64,000 nucleotides of DNA from Bacillota bacterium. Lineage in GTDB: Bacteria > Bacillota > UBA4882 > UBA8346. The translations under genes were made by a program, and so were the position numbers. Under the pieces are notes generated by a model. It was not told where the DNA came from. It was given only the letters and a program-made list of their open reading frames with translations, and made no database searches. How positions within the stretch are numbered: position 1 is the first letter of the stretch; each line of letters begins with the position of its first letter. The stretch spans positions 16,441 through 80,440 of the forward strand of contig JAEXDA010000028.1 in assembly GCA_023401925.1 (NCBI GenBank), in the 5' to 3' direction. Shown here in pieces: positions 37,606 to 47,054 of the stretch.

Positions 37606-38368
37606 TTGGTTTGGCGGTCTAGCCATTGTAGTAATGATTATGGGATGGCAGCTGGCGGCCGCTTTCATCCGTTTACCGCTAATTTTGCCGACACCACTGC
37701 AAGCAATAGGGCAGGCTGCCGGATTGGTAGCCGCTTTTGATTTCTGGCATCATCTTGGGGCCACCTTGGGCCGGGGATTTGTGGGGTTTGGAGTTGCTTT
37801 ATTGTTGGGTCTGATGATTGGGATAGTCGCAGGACAACACCAGGCGATCCACGCTTTTTTCCGGCCAATCATTATTCTGCTCCGCAGCACGCCGGTGATT
37901 TCAGTGATTATTCTGGCGCTCATCTGGTTTAAGCGGGATAATGTAGCGATTTTTGTCGCGTTTTTAATGGCCTTCCCGATTGTGGTCCAAAATATCATTG
38001 AGGGTATCCGTTCCGTTGACGGGCAGTTGGTCGAAATGGTTCGAACCTATCAGGTCCGTTATAAACACCAGCTGACTAAGTTTTATTTGCCCTCATTAAT
38101 TCCTTTTTTGACTGCCGGAATCAGTTCCGGTTTGGGTATTACCTGGAAAGTGTTAATCGCAGCGGAAGTCCTGGCTTATCCGGCCTGGGGAATCGGGACG
38201 CAAATGGATACCGCCAGGGTTTATTTACAAACCGACAAGGTTTTTGCCTGGACTTTAGTGGTCATCGCATTGGGATTGTTTTTTGATTATTTGTTGGATT
38301 ATTTGTTAAAATTACCTTTTAGAGCCTGGAAAGAGACTTCCATGAAAGATGCCGCAGCCAATGATTAA
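37580..38368 (+). CDS. NitT/TauT-type ABC transporter permease
   Basis: This 262-residue inner-membrane permease of the SsuC/TauC type has about six helices and a loop (VRTYQVRYKHQLTKFYLPSL near residues 153-172) in the place of the ATPase-docking EAA motif. ATG at 37580 follows GGGAGG and lies inside the end of the binding-protein gene, implying translational coupling. The longer upstream frame is just the overlapping gene. It forms a complex with the next gene product. Confidence 0.9.
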   Translation: MKLSSINRNWFGGLAIVVMIMGWQLAAAFIRLPLILPTPLQAIGQAAGLVAAFDFWHHLGATLGRGFVGFGVALLLGLMIGIVAGQHQAIHAFFRPIIILLRSTPVISVIILALIWFKRDNVAIFVAFLMAFPIVVQNIIEGIRSVDGQLVEMVRTYQVRYKHQLTKFYLPSLIPFLTAGISSGLGITWKVLIAAEVLAYPAWGIGTQMDTARVYLQTDKVFAWTLVVIALGLFFDYLLDYLLKLPFRAWKETSMKDAAAND

Positions 38369-39059
38369 AGTTGAGAACATTTTTAAAAGTTATGGCTTTC
38401 GTGAGGTATTCGCCGATTTTAGTCTGGAATTTCCCGAGGGAAAGATTACAGCCATTTTAGGGCCTTCCGGTTGTGGGAAAACAACTTTGCTCAATATTTT
38501 AGCGGGCCTTGTCAAAGCGGACCGGGGTAACGTACATACCGCCGAACGGGTAAGTTACTTGTTTCAAGAACCCCGGCTGCTTCCCTGGCTGACCATCCGT
38601 GAAAATACCGATTTGGTGCTGTATGACAAAATGCCCCAAGAGGATAGGGCGGAAAAGATAAAGGCCAGTCTGTCCGCGACGGGACTTGAGGATTATGCCG
38701 AATGTTATCCGGTTCAACTAAGCGGAGGGCTGAAGCAAAGGGCGGCAATGGCCCGGGCTTTTGCGTTTGAGGCGCCTCTTTTGTTAATGGATGAGCCTTT
38801 CAAATCGTTGGATTTGAAAACCAGGGCGGATTTGTTTGAGAGTTTCCTTGCGCTGTGGATCAAGAATCCCCGGACTGTGGTAACAGTCACGCATGACCCT
38901 AAAGAAGCCGTGACACTTGGCGATTTGATTGTTGTTCTCGGGGGTAAACCCGTTTCCACCGGTGTAAGAAGAGAAATCGGGGTTTTCCAGACCCGGCGGG
39001 GCAACAATGCCGGGCTGATAACTTTGGAACAAGATCTTTACCGACAATTACTATCATAG
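38349..39059 (+). CDS. NitT/TauT-type ABC transporter ATP-binding protein
   Basis: This 236-residue ATPase drives the transporter. Walker A GPSGCGKT is near residue 37, the Q-loop in YLFQEPRLLPW near residue 74, signature LSGGLKQR near residue 122, and Walker B LLLMDEPF near residue 142. A shorter start at 38361 (MIKVEN) is possible. The gene overlaps the permease by 20 bases, so the three genes form one tightly coupled operon. Confidence 0.93.
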   Translation: MPQPMIKVENIFKSYGFREVFADFSLEFPEGKITAILGPSGCGKTTLLNILAGLVKADRGNVHTAERVSYLFQEPRLLPWLTIRENTDLVLYDKMPQEDRAEKIKASLSATGLEDYAECYPVQLSGGLKQRAAMARAFAFEAPLLLMDEPFKSLDLKTRADLFESFLALWIKNPRTVVTVTHDPKEAVTLGDLIVVLGGKPVSTGVRREIGVFQTRRGNNAGLITLEQDLYRQLLS

Positions 39060-39201
39060 ATTTTTACGATTAAGCGTTGGTGGATGGGAATTTCTGGGTT
39101 TGTTCCAAAAAGTGTATTCCATTGGGGAGAAAAAATTGGGATATTTACCGATATTATAGTAGTTGATTGAATACGGAAATAATTTAGGGGAGGTTATTTT
39201 C

Positions 39202-39687
39202 ATGAAGCAAGCGTGGATTCTTCTCACAGTCATTTTTTTAATGGGCTTCATCGTCCTGCCGGCTCAGGCCGTGGATAGTATTACAGTGAATCCTTTTGCC
39301 ATATTGAATGATTACTATATTGTTGATTATGAACATACAATCAATGGTGACGGCAGTATCAATCTTGGTTCGGGGATTTACAATTCAGCCACGGACGGCA
39401 CCATCGGACGTACCTTGAGTCTAGGCTTTAAACAATATTTTGAAAGTGATGCCCAGGGGGGAAGATATTTGGGGTTAAGCGGGACCTATTATGACGTGGA
39501 ACAAGGCCATGATATCTGGGGGGTCGATGCGGGTCACGCAGTTGCGATTACGTTGGACTACGGCTACCGCTATATTGCTGACAGCGGCTTTACGCTTGAA
39601 TTCGGTCTAAGCGGCGGGATGTATAAACAAGATGATGACAACCATCTGATCGTAACTGCCCGGGCTCAAGCCGGGTGGGGATGGTAG
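39202..39687 (+). CDS. secreted beta-barrel-like protein, possible outer-membrane protein
   Basis: This 161-residue protein has a clear signal peptide (about 1-23, ending LPAQA). The mature part alternates polar and hydrophobic residues in short strands with Gly/Asp-rich turns and ends in an aromatic tryptophan after alternating strand residues, as outer-membrane barrels do. I recognise no named family. If it is a barrel of about eight strands, it supports a diderm cell envelope. ATG at 39202 follows GGGGAGG. A terminator lies just after it. Confidence 0.6.
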   Translation: MKQAWILLTVIFLMGFIVLPAQAVDSITVNPFAILNDYYIVDYEHTINGDGSINLGSGIYNSATDGTIGRTLSLGFKQYFESDAQGGRYLGLSGTYYDVEQGHDIWGVDAGHAVAITLDYGYRYIADSGFTLEFGLSGGMYKQDDDNHLIVTARAQAGWGW

Positions 39688-39744
39688 ATTGAATTTGGGT
39701 TTTTTATTGGGAGAGTCAGATAACTCATGGAAATATGAACTGAA

Positions 39745-39774
39745 ACGGGAACTGAGAAAATCAGGCCCGTTTTT
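39745..39774 (+). terminator. rho-independent terminator
   Basis: ACGGG plus CTGA pairs with TCAG plus CCCGT, leaving small bulges, followed by a T-rich run. It serves the beta-barrel-like gene upstream. Confidence 0.75.
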
Positions 39775-39960
39775 ATTTTGGATACATTTTATTTATATTT
39801 TTTGCATCCTCAGTGCCACATATGGTCCCATCGTAAAATCTCCATGGGGGTTATGATAGGATATGGGGGTGATTGTCTCAATAACGGGGATTCAAACCCT
39901 CGGCTTTCCAGCCGGTGGTGGTTGGGTTTTTATAAGGAAATAAATTTTATTTCAAATCTC

Positions 39961-40012
39961 TTGAGATTTTTCCCGGGGAATGGTAATATATTAAGTGAGT
40001 GAGCACTCACTT
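39961..40012 (+). promoter_or_regulatory. promoter and TetR operator of the export operon
   Basis: TTGAGA (39961-39966) and TAATAT (39984-39989) are spaced 17 bases. Just downstream, over the start site, lies AAGTGAGTGAGCACTCACTT (39993-40012), with perfect 9-bp arms around two central bases. This is a typical TetR-family operator, so the regulator that follows probably represses itself and the operon. Confidence 0.8.
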
Positions 40013-40057
40013 TAAAAAATTTCTGTTTGGAAAGTCCAGCTATAGAAGGTGAAATCA

Positions 40058-40660
40058 TTGGGTAAAGTTGAGGATTCCATGGATAAGATTATCCAGGCGA
40101 CTATCCGGGTTGCATTTCAAAACGGTCTTGCCAATACCCGGACCGCGGACGTCGCCAAAGAGGCGGGAGTTTCGGAAGGATTGATTTTCAAATATTTCCC
40201 GACCAAGAATCATCTATTTACCGTGATTATCAAAGGGGTTTTCCAGCGACTGAAAGCCGGGGCCGACGAAATCATCACCCGACCGGACCAACCGGCGGCC
40301 TCCAGGTTAAATGCTTTGATCGATTTTCATTTCGACTTCTTCAGTAAGCAATACAATATTGTTTTTTTGATATTAGGTCACTCCGACCGGAAGATGGTCA
40401 ACCTGGAACCCGTGATCCAATATGCCTTGCTTCCCTACACGCAACTGCTCTCCGGACTTCTACAGGAAGGCATTGAAAACGGAGAATTCAGAGTGATGAA
40501 TACCGAAACGGCTGCCATGTCCATTATCGGTACGATGCAATTTAATCTGATAGCCAAATTGCTTCTTAAAATTCCCGGCGAAGAAATGGAAGCGACTAAA
40601 AGAGAAGTCAAGGAATATATTTTATCAGGTATTAAGGCAAAGACGGATCATCGACAATAG
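40058..40660 (+). CDS. TetR-family transcriptional repressor
   Basis: This protein of about 200 residues has an N-terminal TetR helix-turn-helix (TADVAKEAGVSEGLIFKYFPTKNHLF, about residues 30-56) and an all-helical ligand domain. It heads an operon of membrane-fusion protein, two ATPases and two ABC-2 permeases, the same order as E. coli cecR-ybhGFSR, and should sense a compound exported by that pump. TTG at 40058 follows AAGGTG with good spacing; ATG at 40079 is an alternative. A strong operator lies upstream. Confidence 0.9.
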   Translation: MGKVEDSMDKIIQATIRVAFQNGLANTRTADVAKEAGVSEGLIFKYFPTKNHLFTVIIKGVFQRLKAGADEIITRPDQPAASRLNALIDFHFDFFSKQYNIVFLILGHSDRKMVNLEPVIQYALLPYTQLLSGLLQEGIENGEFRVMNTETAAMSIIGTMQFNLIAKLLLKIPGEEMEATKREVKEYILSGIKAKTDHRQ

Positions 40661-40671
40661 GAGTGGTATTG

Positions 40672-41508
40672 ATGAAATGGATTATGAAAACCGGCATGGT
40701 GATGGTTCTGGGTATAAGTTTCCTATCCATGCTGTTTTTGGTTAGCGGATGCGGTTATAAAAAGACGGATCAGCGGATTAAAGCCACCGGAACCGTTGAA
40801 ATGACGGAGACCACCATTAACAGTAAATCAAGCGGCAGAATTGTCACGATCTTGGCCGATGAAGGGCAGGCGGTTAAGGCCGGGGATTTATTGGCCGAAC
40901 TGGATCATGAAGAGCTGGACGCCCAAATTGCCGCCGCCAAGTCCAATCTGGATGTGGCGATTGCCAATTACGACGCTGCCAGGACCGATTTGGCAAGAAA
41001 CCGGCAATTATATCAGGCCCAACAAATCTCCGCTTCCCAATTTGATCAGGCGGTGACCAAGAATGATGTGACCAAGGCTCAAGTAAGTCAGGCCAAAGCC
41101 AATTTGGATCTCCTCAATGTACAGTTAAAAAACGTACAAATCTTCGCTCCCGCCGCCGGCATCCTTTCTGAAAAATTAATCGAAAACGGCGAAGTTATCG
41201 CCAGCGGCACCTCCTTGTTTACTCTCCTGGATTATGAAAAACCCTGGGTGAAAGTGTATTTGCCGCTCAAGGAAGTGTCAAAAGTCAGACTGAATGATAA
41301 GTCCTACATTACGCTGGATGCTTTTCCCAATCGCAAATTTTGGGGCAGGATTTCATTTATTTCGAATGAGGCCGAATTCACTCCGAAAGATTTCTTAAGC
41401 AAAGAAGAGCGGGTTAAGCAAGTTTTTGCCGTTAAGGTACAGCTGGCCAATAAGGATAACATTCTTAAAGCCGGACTTCCGGTAGATGTTACCATTGAAG
41501 AAAAATAA
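40672..41508 (+). CDS. HlyD/YbhG-like membrane-fusion lipoprotein
   Basis: This 278-residue periplasmic adaptor for an ABC exporter carries a lipoprotein signal with lipobox LVSGC near residue 27. It has a split lipoyl domain (GRIVTILADEGQAVKAGDLLAELD and the matching VQIFAPAAGILSEKLIENGEVI), an alpha-helical hairpin between the halves, and a beta-barrel. In diderms it links the inner-membrane pump to an outer-membrane exit duct. ATG at 40672 follows AGGAG; the GTG at 40663 is too close. The gene lies 11 bases after the TetR gene. Confidence 0.92.
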   Translation: MKWIMKTGMVMVLGISFLSMLFLVSGCGYKKTDQRIKATGTVEMTETTINSKSSGRIVTILADEGQAVKAGDLLAELDHEELDAQIAAAKSNLDVAIANYDAARTDLARNRQLYQAQQISASQFDQAVTKNDVTKAQVSQAKANLDLLNVQLKNVQIFAPAAGILSEKLIENGEVIASGTSLFTLLDYEKPWVKVYLPLKEVSKVRLNDKSYITLDAFPNRKFWGRISFISNEAEFTPKDFLSKEERVKQVFAVKVQLANKDNILKAGLPVDVTIEEK

Positions 41509-41526
41509 TGAAAAGCGGGTCAATTT

Positions 41527-42534
41527 ATGAACGCCATTGGCACAGAAAACTTAATCAAGAAATACGGCCAGATAACGGCAATTGATAATGTGTCCATTCA
41601 AATCGGACTCCATCAAATTTATGGATTTTTGGGACCGGACGGGGCAGGCAAGACCAGTTTGTTCAGGATTTTATGCGGGATTTTAACGGCCAGCGGGGGA
41701 AAAGTTGAGGTCCTTGGAATGGATGTGTGCAAGAATCCCGAAAAATTAAAACAGCACTTAGGGTATATGGCCCAAAAATTCGCTTTGTACGGCGACTTAA
41801 CCGTTAAAGAAAATTTGGACTTTTTCGGGGATCTCTTTAAAACCCCCCGCCGCGGCATGGAGGAACGGAAAAAGGAGTTGTTGCGGTTTGCCAATTTGCT
41901 TCAATTCCAAGATCGGTTGGCAGGCAATCTCTCAGGAGGAATGAAACAGAAATTAGCGCTCTGCTGTACTTTGATTCATACTCCGAAGTTACTCGTTCTC
42001 GATGAACCGACCACCGGAGTCGATCCCGTTTCCAGGCAGGAATTTTGGGAGATGCTTCTTCCATTGCCTTCCCGGGGGACTACGGTAATTGTGAGTACGG
42101 CTTATATGGATGAAGCCGCCAAATGCGACCGGATTGCCATGATGAATGAGGGCCGGCTTCTAAAGGAGGGCACTCCCACAGAGCTGAAACAACCTTTGGA
42201 GGGGAAAGTTTATGAAGTTAGAAGCGAGAGGTTATTCGAGATTCAAACATTATTGAGTCAAAGTGTGAAAGATGTACAACTCTTTGGAGATCGTCTTCAT
42301 GTACAGCTCAAAAAGGAAATGACCTTTTCGGAAGGCCCGGAAAGGATTTCTGCCGAGGGGTGTACAAGGTTAGCTTCTTCCGAGACGAATGAGGTTGAAA
42401 AAGGAAGACATTGGCTGGAAACAATTTTGCAGGAAAATGGCTATCCGGCAAAGGTTGCCATGGTCGAACCTTCCTTGGAAGATGTGTTCGTGGATTTACT
42501 GACCGGGCATAATCCTCCAAACGCTCAATTATAA
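41527..42534 (+). CDS. ABC exporter ATP-binding protein (YbhF N-terminal half)
   Basis: This 335-residue ATPase has Walker A GPDGAGKT near residue 39, signature LSGGMKQK near residue 138 and Walker B LLVLDEPTTGVDP near residue 158. A C-terminal extension of about 100 residues (from about 235) is typical of drug-export ATPases. It corresponds to the first nucleotide-binding domain of E. coli YbhF, which is there fused to a second one. The next gene encodes that second domain, 14 bases on, so the two halves are separate genes here. Confidence 0.92.
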   Translation: MNAIGTENLIKKYGQITAIDNVSIQIGLHQIYGFLGPDGAGKTSLFRILCGILTASGGKVEVLGMDVCKNPEKLKQHLGYMAQKFALYGDLTVKENLDFFGDLFKTPRRGMEERKKELLRFANLLQFQDRLAGNLSGGMKQKLALCCTLIHTPKLLVLDEPTTGVDPVSRQEFWEMLLPLPSRGTTVIVSTAYMDEAAKCDRIAMMNEGRLLKEGTPTELKQPLEGKVYEVRSERLFEIQTLLSQSVKDVQLFGDRLHVQLKKEMTFSEGPERISAEGCTRLASSETNEVEKGRHWLETILQENGYPAKVAMVEPSLEDVFVDLLTGHNPPNAQL

Positions 42535-42548
42535 ATGGAAGAGGTTTT

Positions 42549-43304
42549 ATGATGGTCGCAGTCACGGTTAAAAATTTATCCCGCAAATTCGGCAAGTTCA
42601 TTGCAGTGGACAATATTTCTTTTGAAGTTAACCAAGGGGAAATTTTCGGATTCTTGGGCCCCAATGGAGCCGGTAAATCGACCACCATCCGGATGCTTTG
42701 CGGTATTTTGGCTCCGACCTCGGGGAAGGCTTCCGTAGCGGGTTATGATATTACCAAAGAACCGGAACTTGTTAAACTACATCTCGGCTATATGTCACAG
42801 AAATTTTCGCTGTATGAAGATTTGTCGGTCTATGAGAATATTGAGTTTTACGCCGGGATCTATGGTATCCCCAAATCCAGGCTGCCGGAAGTGAAGAAAA
42901 GGATTTTAGATTTAACTCATCTGCAAAGCCAGGAAAAGATGCTGGCCGGCGAATTGCCGACCGGTTTAAAACAGCGTTTGGCGCTGGGTTGTTCCATTGT
43001 TCACCAGCCGTCGATACTATTTCTTGACGAACCGACATCAGGGGTTGACCCAATATCAAGGAGGCAGTTTTGGGCTCTGATCCGGGGCTTATCTCAAGCG
43101 GGAACCACGATTTTTGTCACCACCCATTTTATGGATGAGGCTGAGTATTGCAACCACATTGCTTTCATCGCTGCCGGTAAGCTGGTGAATCTGGGGACTC
43201 CAACCGAGTTGAAACAACAATCAGGGCAAACCAATCTGGAAGGAGCCTTTGTTTATTTTTCAAAGAAAGCATTGGAAATGAAAAAGAATGCTGGTGATGG
43301 ATGA
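42549..43304 (+). CDS. ABC exporter ATP-binding protein (YbhF C-terminal half)
   Basis: This 251-residue ATPase has Walker A GPNGAGKST near residue 38 and Walker B LFLDEPTSGVDP near residue 157. The signature motif is altered from LSGG to LPTG (ELPTGLKQR), as in the second domain of YbhF, suggesting one degenerate ATP site in the heterodimer with the preceding gene product. ATG at 42549 or 42552 follows GAGG. It would power the two ABC-2 permeases downstream. Confidence 0.92.
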   Translation: MMVAVTVKNLSRKFGKFIAVDNISFEVNQGEIFGFLGPNGAGKSTTIRMLCGILAPTSGKASVAGYDITKEPELVKLHLGYMSQKFSLYEDLSVYENIEFYAGIYGIPKSRLPEVKKRILDLTHLQSQEKMLAGELPTGLKQRLALGCSIVHQPSILFLDEPTSGVDPISRRQFWALIRGLSQAGTTIFVTTHFMDEAEYCNHIAFIAAGKLVNLGTPTELKQQSGQTNLEGAFVYFSKKALEMKKNAGDG

Positions 43305-43357
43305 AATCCGGGCACTTGTTACCCGTAGATTTCAAGTATAGTTGACGGAGATAAACC

Positions 43358-44494
43358 ATGCAACAATTATGGGCCTTAATTAAAAAAGAATTTTTGCAGA
43401 TCCGCCGCGACCCGCGAACTTTAGGGATGGTTTTGTTTGCTCCGCTGGTGATGTTACTGCTTTACGGTTATGCTGTCAATTTTGATATTCATCATATTGC
43501 CATTATGGTGTGCGATCAGGATAATTCACAGGAAAGTCGCAGGTTTATCAAGGGAATCAGTTCTTCCGAATATTTTGACGTGATAGGGTACGATCCAAAT
43601 CCCGACAAGTTGCTGAGTTATTTGGATTCTGCAAAGGCCAGAGGCGTTTTGTGGATCCCGCATGGATTTGGGCGAAAAATAGCCTCTGCGTCATCAAGCG
43701 ATTTGTTTTTCGGCCTGGATGGAGCGGATGCCAATACGGCTACGATTTCCCTTGGCTATTTCTCCAAATATGTTCAGGGTTATTCAACCAATATCATCAT
43801 CAACCGGCTTGAAAAGAGCGGTGGTTCGTCCTTGGTGAACCGCTTAATCCCCTTTCAATCCGAGCAAAGGGTGTGGTACAATCCGGAGCTGAAGAGTTCG
43901 CATTTTATCGTTCCCGGATTGATTTCGACTTTGTTGATGATGGTGGTTGCTTTGTTAACCGCGATGGCAGTCACCAATGAAAAGGAACGGAACACTTTTG
44001 AGCAGTTGGCTGTAAGCCCGATTAAACCTTGGCAATTAATCTTGGGTAAAATCATTCCCTATGCGCTGGTGTCTTTTTTAGGAGTGCTGCTGATCATTCC
44101 GGCCGGTGTTTTTTGGTTTGGTGTGCCACTGAAAGGGAGCCTTCCGGTTTTGATGCTGTTTATTTTGATTTTCCTGGTATCGGTCCTGGGGATTGGGTTG
44201 TTTTTTTCAACCATTGCCAAAACGCAACAACAAGCGATGTTTATGGTTTTACCGGTAACTTCCTTACCGGCCATTTTGCTATCGGGATTTGTATTTCCCA
44301 TTGAAAGTATGCCGCATTTTCTACAGGCGGTGACTTATTTGATTCCAGCCCGGTTTTTTCTGGTTGCTTTACGGGGCATTTTTTTAAAAGGGGTCGGACT
44401 GACGGTTTTATGGCCGGAAGCGGTGGTTCTAATCTTTTTTTCGACAGTCTTGATGACTGCTGCGACTTTGAAATTTAAGAAGCGTTTAGACTAA
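43358..44494 (+). CDS. ABC-2 family exporter permease (YbhS-like)
   Basis: This 378-residue permease has an N-terminal cytoplasmic helix (IKKEFLQIRRDPRTL), a first membrane helix near residues 21-38, a large extracytoplasmic domain (about 40-175), and five further helices in the C-terminal half. This is the ABC2_membrane_3 layout of the YbhS/YbhR drug exporters. It starts with ATG at 43358 and pairs with the next gene, 22 bases away. Confidence 0.92.
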   Translation: MQQLWALIKKEFLQIRRDPRTLGMVLFAPLVMLLLYGYAVNFDIHHIAIMVCDQDNSQESRRFIKGISSSEYFDVIGYDPNPDKLLSYLDSAKARGVLWIPHGFGRKIASASSSDLFFGLDGADANTATISLGYFSKYVQGYSTNIIINRLEKSGGSSLVNRLIPFQSEQRVWYNPELKSSHFIVPGLISTLLMMVVALLTAMAVTNEKERNTFEQLAVSPIKPWQLILGKIIPYALVSFLGVLLIIPAGVFWFGVPLKGSLPVLMLFILIFLVSVLGIGLFFSTIAKTQQQAMFMVLPVTSLPAILLSGFVFPIESMPHFLQAVTYLIPARFFLVALRGIFLKGVGLTVLWPEAVVLIFFSTVLMTAATLKFKKRLD

Positions 44495-44516
44495 GCCACT
44501 GAAAGGGGGCAGTCGA

Positions 44517-45647
44517 TTGAACGGCAGAATATGGGCAATCGCCAAAAAAGAAATGATTCAGCTCCTTCACGAGCCGAGAACTCTGGCTATGGTCTTTGTA
44601 GTACCGGTGGTTATGGTGTTGATATTTGGCTATGTTGCGGGTGCCGACATCAAAAATGTCAAATTTGCCGTGGTCGATCGTGATCATACGGCAGTAAGCC
44701 GGGAAATGGTCGCCAAAATCGAACATTCCCGTTTTTTTATCAATCAGGGCTTCCTGGCATCTGAGGAGGAAATGGGTCCAAAGCTTGATGCGGGTAAGAT
44801 AAAAATAGGCCTGGTGATTCCCAAAGGTTTCAGCCGGGATATTGACCGGCATAATCAACCGCGAATACAGGTTTTAACCGATGGAACCGACTCCAATACC
44901 GCCACCATCGCCCAAAATTATTTTTTAAGCATTATCAACAGCTTGAGTCGGAATATTTCCAGGGCGGCCATTTTAAAATCAGGAAGCGGCCAATCTTTGG
45001 CTACCCCCATCCATTTTATGCATCGGGTCTATTATAATCCGGAGTTAAAGGCGGCTTATTTTATGGTTCCCGGAGTAACGGTCATGGTACTGTTGCTGAT
45101 TACCACGATGCTAACCGCTCTTTCGATCGTCAAGGAAAAGGAAAGGGGCACCATCGAACAGATTATGGTGACCCCGGTGAAGGCTTGGGAATTTATCCTG
45201 GGGAAACTATTGCCCTTTCCCTTTATCGGGATGATGGATGTTTTACTGGTTGGTTTGGTGGCCAGCCTCTGGTTTGGAGTCCCGATTCGCGGCAGTATCT
45301 TATTGTTGTTGTTTTGTTCAGCCCTGTTTTTAATGACCACACTGGGGCTGGGTCTGATGATTTCCACCGTTTCCAGCACCCAGCAGCAAGCGATGCTCAG
45401 TACGATGTTTCTGCTGATGCCCAATATCCTTTTATCCGGGTTTGTTTCCCCGATAGCCAACATGCCCAAGGTTTTGCAATGGTTGACTTTCATTGTGCCG
45501 GCCCGCTACTTTATCGAGATTGTCCGGGGGATTTATCTCAAGGGAATCGGGGTTTCCTATTTGTATCCGCAAATGCTGGCTTTAGCGGTTATCGGCCTCC
45601 TGATTTTAGGATATTCGGTGAAGGGGTTTCATAAGCAGTTGGCGTAG
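44517..45647 (+). CDS. ABC-2 family exporter permease (YbhR-like)
   Basis: This 376-residue paralogue of the preceding permease has the same layout: IAKKEMIQLLHEPRTLAMVF at the N-terminus, a large extracytoplasmic loop, five C-terminal helices, and EKERGTIEQIMVTP near residue 203. The two probably form the heterodimeric channel. TTG at 44517 follows AAAGGGGG. A short stretch closely resembling its last dozen codons recurs at 54335-54391. Confidence 0.92.
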   Translation: MNGRIWAIAKKEMIQLLHEPRTLAMVFVVPVVMVLIFGYVAGADIKNVKFAVVDRDHTAVSREMVAKIEHSRFFINQGFLASEEEMGPKLDAGKIKIGLVIPKGFSRDIDRHNQPRIQVLTDGTDSNTATIAQNYFLSIINSLSRNISRAAILKSGSGQSLATPIHFMHRVYYNPELKAAYFMVPGVTVMVLLLITTMLTALSIVKEKERGTIEQIMVTPVKAWEFILGKLLPFPFIGMMDVLLVGLVASLWFGVPIRGSILLLLFCSALFLMTTLGLGLMISTVSSTQQQAMLSTMFLLMPNILLSGFVSPIANMPKVLQWLTFIVPARYFIEIVRGIYLKGIGVSYLYPQMLALAVIGLLILGYSVKGFHKQLA

Positions 45648-45754
45648 GGTTTTGTAATAGAGAATCCTCCGTTTGTTTTTCTTTATCCGTACTCGCAATT
45701 TTGCCGGGCGCTTTTAAATACACCGGGAGCAATACGGAAAAATAATACGGACAG

Positions 45755-45785
45755 CTAAAAAAGCTCTCCAGCGGAAACTGGAGAG
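45755..45785 (-). terminator. rho-independent terminator of the GH16 gene
   Basis: On the minus strand an 8-bp stem (CTCTCCAG with CTGGAGAG) is followed by six T residues. It lies 73 bases after the GH16 stop codon. Confidence 0.85.
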
Positions 45786-45857
45786 GGAAGAACAAAATAT
45801 TAAATTCAAACAGCTTGTTTATCCATTGTATTTATACCTAGATACGCAAAGTATTTC

Positions 45858-46622
45858 TTATTGATAGGCAACCCAGTCATAATACGCATAAAGCGGTGTT
45901 GCCCCGTTATATGCGCCAAGCCATGAATCTACGGTGATTCCAGGCCATAAGTTCATAAAAATGCGACCCGGAGTAGTCGGTATATTAACAGTTGCTCTGT
46001 ACACTTCCACTCCATCAACAAGCCAAGCGATATAAGAAGGCTGCCAGTTAAAAGCATAAGTATGGTAAGCTGACGAAGCATCAAACCCCAGGCTATAAAG
46101 CTTCTCATGACTACCTACGCCGTTGGTGAAGTAATTGAACTGGACTTTGGTGGTATCTTTGCCTAAAAACTCAATATCAATTTCATCCCAAACCGTGCCG
46201 AACGAGGCTCCGGTATAAGTGAAAAAAGAGGAGACGACACCAATATTCTTGGCCGGCTTCATCCGGACTTGATATAATCCATAGCTGTAAGTATTTGTTG
46301 TCCGGAGTTCTCCGGATGAGTACGGCTTCCCGGAGGACGATGTATTATCCAGTTTCAAACTCATAACTCCATTGGAAAAAATAACATGATCCGCTTTCCA
46401 ACCACAGTTAAACATGTTGCCATTGGTCCACCCATCGGATTTGGACCATACAGACGTATTATAAGAATCAAATCCGTCACCAAAATGGGTTGTAATTACC
46501 GACTCCACGGATGCTGTATCTGAAGAGCTAGAGGACGAACTGGAGCTGCATACTCCCATTGTTAAAGCCAGTACAGTAGTGATTACTATAGTAAGTACCC
46601 ATGATTTTCGTAAATTTTTCAT
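45858..46622 (-). CDS. secreted GH16 beta-glucanase (lichenase-like)
   Basis: This 254-residue exported family 16 glucanase is close in plan to Bacillus lichenases that cut beta-1,3-1,4-glucan. The catalytic motif DEIDIEF is at residues 145-151, with the two glutamates at about 146 and 150. WQPSYIAWLVDGVEVYR and the C-terminal YYDWVAYQ are also typical. The signal segment ends MGVC and is followed by a run of nine serines, suggesting a lipoprotein anchor, though Val before the Cys is unusual. It probably releases oligosaccharides for the transporters nearby. Confidence 0.93.
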   Translation of the reverse strand: MKNLRKSWVLTIVITTVLALTMGVCSSSSSSSSSDTASVESVITTHFGDGFDSYNTSVWSKSDGWTNGNMFNCGWKADHVIFSNGVMSLKLDNTSSSGKPYSSGELRTTNTYSYGLYQVRMKPAKNIGVVSSFFTYTGASFGTVWDEIDIEFLGKDTTKVQFNYFTNGVGSHEKLYSLGFDASSAYHTYAFNWQPSYIAWLVDGVEVYRATVNIPTTPGRIFMNLWPGITVDSWLGAYNGATPLYAYYDWVAYQ

Positions 46623-46922
46623 TGAGAAATCCTCCTTTTTGGTAATTGTGGTAATTTCGCTGATATCGAAGGTGAATTCGGTTCCGGCGTATCCTGAGTG
46701 ATTGCCCCATCATTAACGCCATCATAAGATATTCCATGTTATCGATTTTCAATTTCTAAGCAATATTCGCAAAGTCCCCCCTCTCCGTTGCGCCAATGGC
46801 ATGTAATATAAAATTAATCTTTACGAACCCCTAAGTTTAAAATTATTTTAGCATTGAACGTCCGAACGGTTAATGGAAAAAAATATCAGAAACTAGGACA
46901 ATTCGATCCAAATAATCCCACT

Positions 46923-46953
46923 AAAAAATCCCGCAAAATATTCTCGGGTTTTT
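46923..46953 (-). terminator. probable terminator after the response regulator gene
   Basis: On the minus strand AAACCCG and CGGGATTTTTT form a short stem with an AT-rich loop and a T-run. The rest of 46623-47054 is AT-rich and should contain the GH16 promoter; I see no gene there. Confidence 0.55.
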
Positions 46954-47054
46954 GTTATATTTATACGGTATACCTGGAAAGGATCGGTTGTTATCATCAA
47001 AAACAGATGGACAGGAACATCGGGTGGAAATAGTTTTTAAGATGTGAAAAATTT

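Noticed and set aside
39840..39940. tRNA on the minus strand, suggested by GGGTTTGAATCCC
   Set aside because: A T-arm-like hairpin is present but no matching acceptor, D-arm or anticodon stem can be drawn.
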